Assembly: GCA_003233615.1 (NCBI GenBank)
Contig: QIMB01000048.1
Location: forward strand, 1 to 6,849
Direction: 5' to 3'
DNA from: Nitrospirota bacterium
GTDB lineage: Bacteria; Nitrospirota; Nitrospiria; Nitrospirales; UBA8639
Length of the DNA: 6,849 bases
Shown here: positions 5,662 through 6,849 of the stretch, one piece after another
Numbering within the stretch: position 1 is the stretch's first letter
How the letters are laid out: every line of letters begins with the position of its first letter
Program-made: the position numbers and the translations under genes
The notes under the pieces: model-generated
What the model was told of the DNA's origin: nothing
The model's database searches: none
What the model saw: the letters and a program-made list of their open reading frames with translations, nothing else

Positions 5662-5893
5662 TGGCAAGGCAGTCTACAGAGATCATTGCGAAGTTGCGGC
5701 GTGACAGGGAGCCGAATCTCATCTTCAGCATGGTGCTCCGAGCGCCTACCTTGTGGATGTGGAAGCCTATGAGACCTTACTCCGACGGATGAGTCTGTTG
5801 GAGGGCATTGCGCGTGGCGAAAAATCTATCGAGGAAGGTCGGACCGTGTCTCATGCTCAAGCCAAGCAGCGCATGGCACGATGGCTAAAATAA
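5661..5893 (+). pseudogene. Phd/RelB-type antitoxin pseudogene (5' truncated, frameshifted)
   Basis: The first frame (from ATG 5661) reads STEIIAKLRRDREPNLI, the first helix of a 'prevent-host-death' antitoxin with about ten N-terminal residues missing. Near 5723-5726 the match moves to another frame, QHGAPSAYLVDVEAYETLL, then LLEGIARGEKSIEEGRTVSH and a final MARWLK before TAA 5891-5893. Restoring it takes one added base in ATCTTCAG. Apart from these two lesions the protein is well preserved, so the break looks recent. The DNA-binding N-terminus is lost and no promoter is evident. The cognate toxin start overlaps its end (see next). Confidence 0.7.
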
Positions 5894-5952
5894 TCTTGGC
5901 CCAGCCTGTCCTTAGGCACCAGCGCCTGCTTTTCGAGCGATGCTTTTTTTGA
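5881..5952 (+). pseudogene. Possible N-terminal remnant of a RelE/ParE-type toxin
   Basis: An ATG at 5881 overlaps the end of the antitoxin relic, as in intact modules of this type. It opens MAKIILAQPVL, similar to the first strand of RelE/ParE toxins (MAKII followed by a Pro-Ala-Leu helix start), but ends at TGA after 23 codons. The remaining toxin is gone; the minus-strand AbrB-type gene occupies its place. The match is only a handful of residues. Confidence 0.3.
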
Positions 5953-6163
5953 TGGTTCGCTGTATTCGTAAGAAGTCTTCCGGACGGGCAGAGGGACGGA
6001 CGGAGCCTTTCAAGTCAAGTATTGATCCGCGAAGCACTTTCAGTAGCACTTCATCTCCCTGGCGAATAAACATGATTTTTTCGCCTTCTTCTAACCCCAA
6101 TTGATCGCGAATGGGTTTAGGGATTGTCACTTGTCCCTTCCGCGTGACAACTGATTTCAGCAT
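5912..6163 (-). CDS. AbrB/MazE-type (SpoVT-AbrB domain) antitoxin, orphan
   Basis: An 83-residue swapped-hairpin DNA-binding protein. Residues 1-45 contain the diagnostic TRKGQVTIPKPIRDQLGL followed by GEKIMFIRQGDEVLLKV. The C-terminal part (GSILDLKGSVRP onward) is the toxin-binding tail typical of VapB-type antitoxins of this class. The start at 6163 is backed by AGAGG six bases upstream. A PIN-domain toxin would normally follow directly, but downstream on this strand there is only the opposite-strand antitoxin relic. So the toxin has been lost, or this protein regulates other targets. It probably represses itself through the palindrome at 6179-6193. Confidence 0.88.
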   Translation of the reverse strand: MLKSVVTRKGQVTIPKPIRDQLGLEEGEKIMFIRQGDEVLLKVLRGSILDLKGSVRPSARPEDFLRIQRTIKKSIARKAGAGA

Positions 6164-6178
6164 GAAATACCTCTTAGG

Positions 6179-6193
6179 AAAAGTACTACTTTT
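6179..6193 (-). promoter_or_regulatory. Palindromic operator upstream of the AbrB-type antitoxin
   Basis: AAAAGTA-C-TACTTTT is a perfect 7-bp inverted repeat with a one-base centre, ending 15 bases before the start codon and just upstream of the ribosome site. AbrB/MazE dimers bind such AT-flanked palindromes in their own leaders. A TTGACG-like -35 (6221-6226 on the complementary strand) is present, but no good -10 is seen. Confidence 0.55.
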
Positions 6194-6390
6194 GTTAGCT
6201 TAGTCCTACCATTTTATTTCCGTCAATGATTTCATGATTAATGATTATGGGGCTTCACTTAAGTTGAGTGGGTGAATTTTAGCTATAGGTTCGACCTGTC
6301 CTTGCATCCTCGTGATCAATGATTGTGTTTCCGTGTGTTGTTATGGAGTGATCCCACTTCCAGTTCTTTCAAATCATTCAATGGTTCGAT

Positions 6391-6523
6391 TCCTCCCCTT
6401 TGTAAGGGGAGGTGGAGGTGGGGTAGAGTCGTTCAATTGTCCACTAACACCTGAATGAAAGCGCATAGCCTATTCCAATGTCTCTCTACCTCCCCTAGCC
6501 ACTCCTTACAAAGGAGGGGAAGT
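6391..6523. repeat. Palindromic repeat element of about 130 bp (MITE/REP-like)
   Basis: Two G/C-run arms, 6391-6429 and 6483-6523, are imperfect reverse complements sharing CCTTTGTAAGG-like centres and GGTAGAG ends. Each arm also folds alone: CCTCCCCTT/AAGGGGAGG (6392-6400 and 6404-6412, perfect 9-bp stem, TGT loop) and CTCCTT/AAGGAG (6502-6507 and 6511-6516). The inner 50 bases are AT-rich and hold no gene. Similar CCCCTTTGTAAGGGG palindromes are dispersed in many bacterial genomes. I cannot see a target-site duplication. Confidence 0.6.
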
Positions 6524-6600
6524 CTAGAGCAAAGTCTCCTCATAGTTAACCCACGCAATTCCACGAAGAACCGAAATAATAAGACTGGACGTTGGGTTAA

Positions 6601-6687
6601 AGTCCGCCAGAGATCCTCAAACCAATCTGTCTCGATCATCGGTTGCGGGAAGCCGCTGTTCGTGAAGGGTTTCAGGTCGTTTTGTGA
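6601..6687 (+). pseudogene. 3' fragment of a second vapC-like toxin gene
   Basis: From 6601 the frame runs open to TGA 6685-6687. Its last 19 codons read LDHRLREAAVREGF then QVVL, against LDHRLGEAASREGF then QVVS in the intact VapC. The fragment includes the fourth catalytic Asp (LDHRL). I count about 46 of 57 bases identical to 4116-4172. The first nine codons are only weakly similar, and everything upstream has been replaced by the palindromic repeat region. So it is the tail of a lost PIN-toxin module, not a functional gene. Confidence 0.7.
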
Positions 6688-6801
6688 ATCACGACATAGA
6701 TAAATCCTTCCCATACCTTTATGATTGTGGAGACGGCGAGCGAATACCCACGACAGTCCCCACCTCCATCCTAAAGCCTTCGCTCAAAGAACGTACCAAA
6801 C

Positions 6802-6834
6802 ATTCTTGACTTTTTTCGCTCGTTAATCAAGAAT
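6802..6834. repeat. Inverted repeat near the right edge
   Basis: ATTCTTGA (6802-6809) and TCAAGAAT (6827-6834) are perfect 8-bp arms around a 17-base loop with a T6 run. It might be part of a terminator or an element end cut by the window edge. No gene next to it explains it. Confidence 0.35.
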
Positions 6835-6849
6835 CCCTCGTCTTCCGAA

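Noticed and set aside
6223..6246. ATGATT repeated three times
   Set aside because: Spacings are irregular (8 and 7 bases), copies are short and AT-rich, and there is no link to a clear promoter; likely chance. Not a CRISPR, as no regular repeats and spacers exist anywhere in the window.
6455..6714. Overlapping frames on both strands at the right end
   Set aside because: They run through the palindromic element and the vapC tail in the wrong frames; both are explained by those features.

Overview
The window reads as an accessory, decaying stretch of a Gram-negative bacterial chromosome of medium base composition. Several protein families (PAS/HisKA_3 kinase, STAS, LuxR-type regulator, and many toxin-antitoxin modules) resemble those common in environmental Nitrospirota. 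That taxonomic guess rests on family style only and is weak. Intact genes are few and widely spaced, and much of the rest is recognisable wreckage.

Left part (about 377-2844, minus strand): a signalling block. In transcription order it holds a LuxR/GerE-type regulator with a PAS-like sensor half (2841-2206), a decayed histidine kinase fragment (relic B, about 2126-1895), a single-domain STAS protein (1821-1459), a second homologous kinase fragment (relic A, about 1309-1090), and a receiver-domain protein (1036-377). The receiver's true start appears to lie at 1074, but about 7 bases are missing at the acidic pocket, which breaks the frame. Relics A and B are diverged copies of one segment, so the block probably grew by duplication and then decayed.

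Middle (2845-4172): a long stretch with no supported gene, then an intact plus-strand toxin-antitoxin operon of a Phd/YefM-like antitoxin and a PIN-domain (VapC) toxin overlapping by ATGA. Its promoter has a perfect TATAAT buried inside an inverted-repeat operator with three half-sites.

Right-middle (4183-5288): an integron footprint. Directly after vapC lies a short tail that looks like the C-terminus of a tyrosine recombinase of the integron-integrase type. Next come a gene cassette carrying an HNH endonuclease, a well-formed attC site (5000-5071), and the start of a second cassette gene, a UPF0158-family protein cut short after about 60 residues. No complete integrase is present, so this looks like an integrase-less cassette remnant.

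Right (5326-6849): an unrecognised 111-residue protein; a Phd-type antitoxin pseudogene with a lost N-terminus and a one-base frameshift, plus the first codons of its toxin; an orphan AbrB/MazE-type antitoxin on the minus strand with its own palindromic operator; a roughly 130-bp palindromic repeat element; and the 3' tail of a second vapC-like gene. Together these describe a region where addiction modules, cassettes and regulators arrive, duplicate and break. The intact vapBC operon and the HNH cassette are the best candidates for current function.
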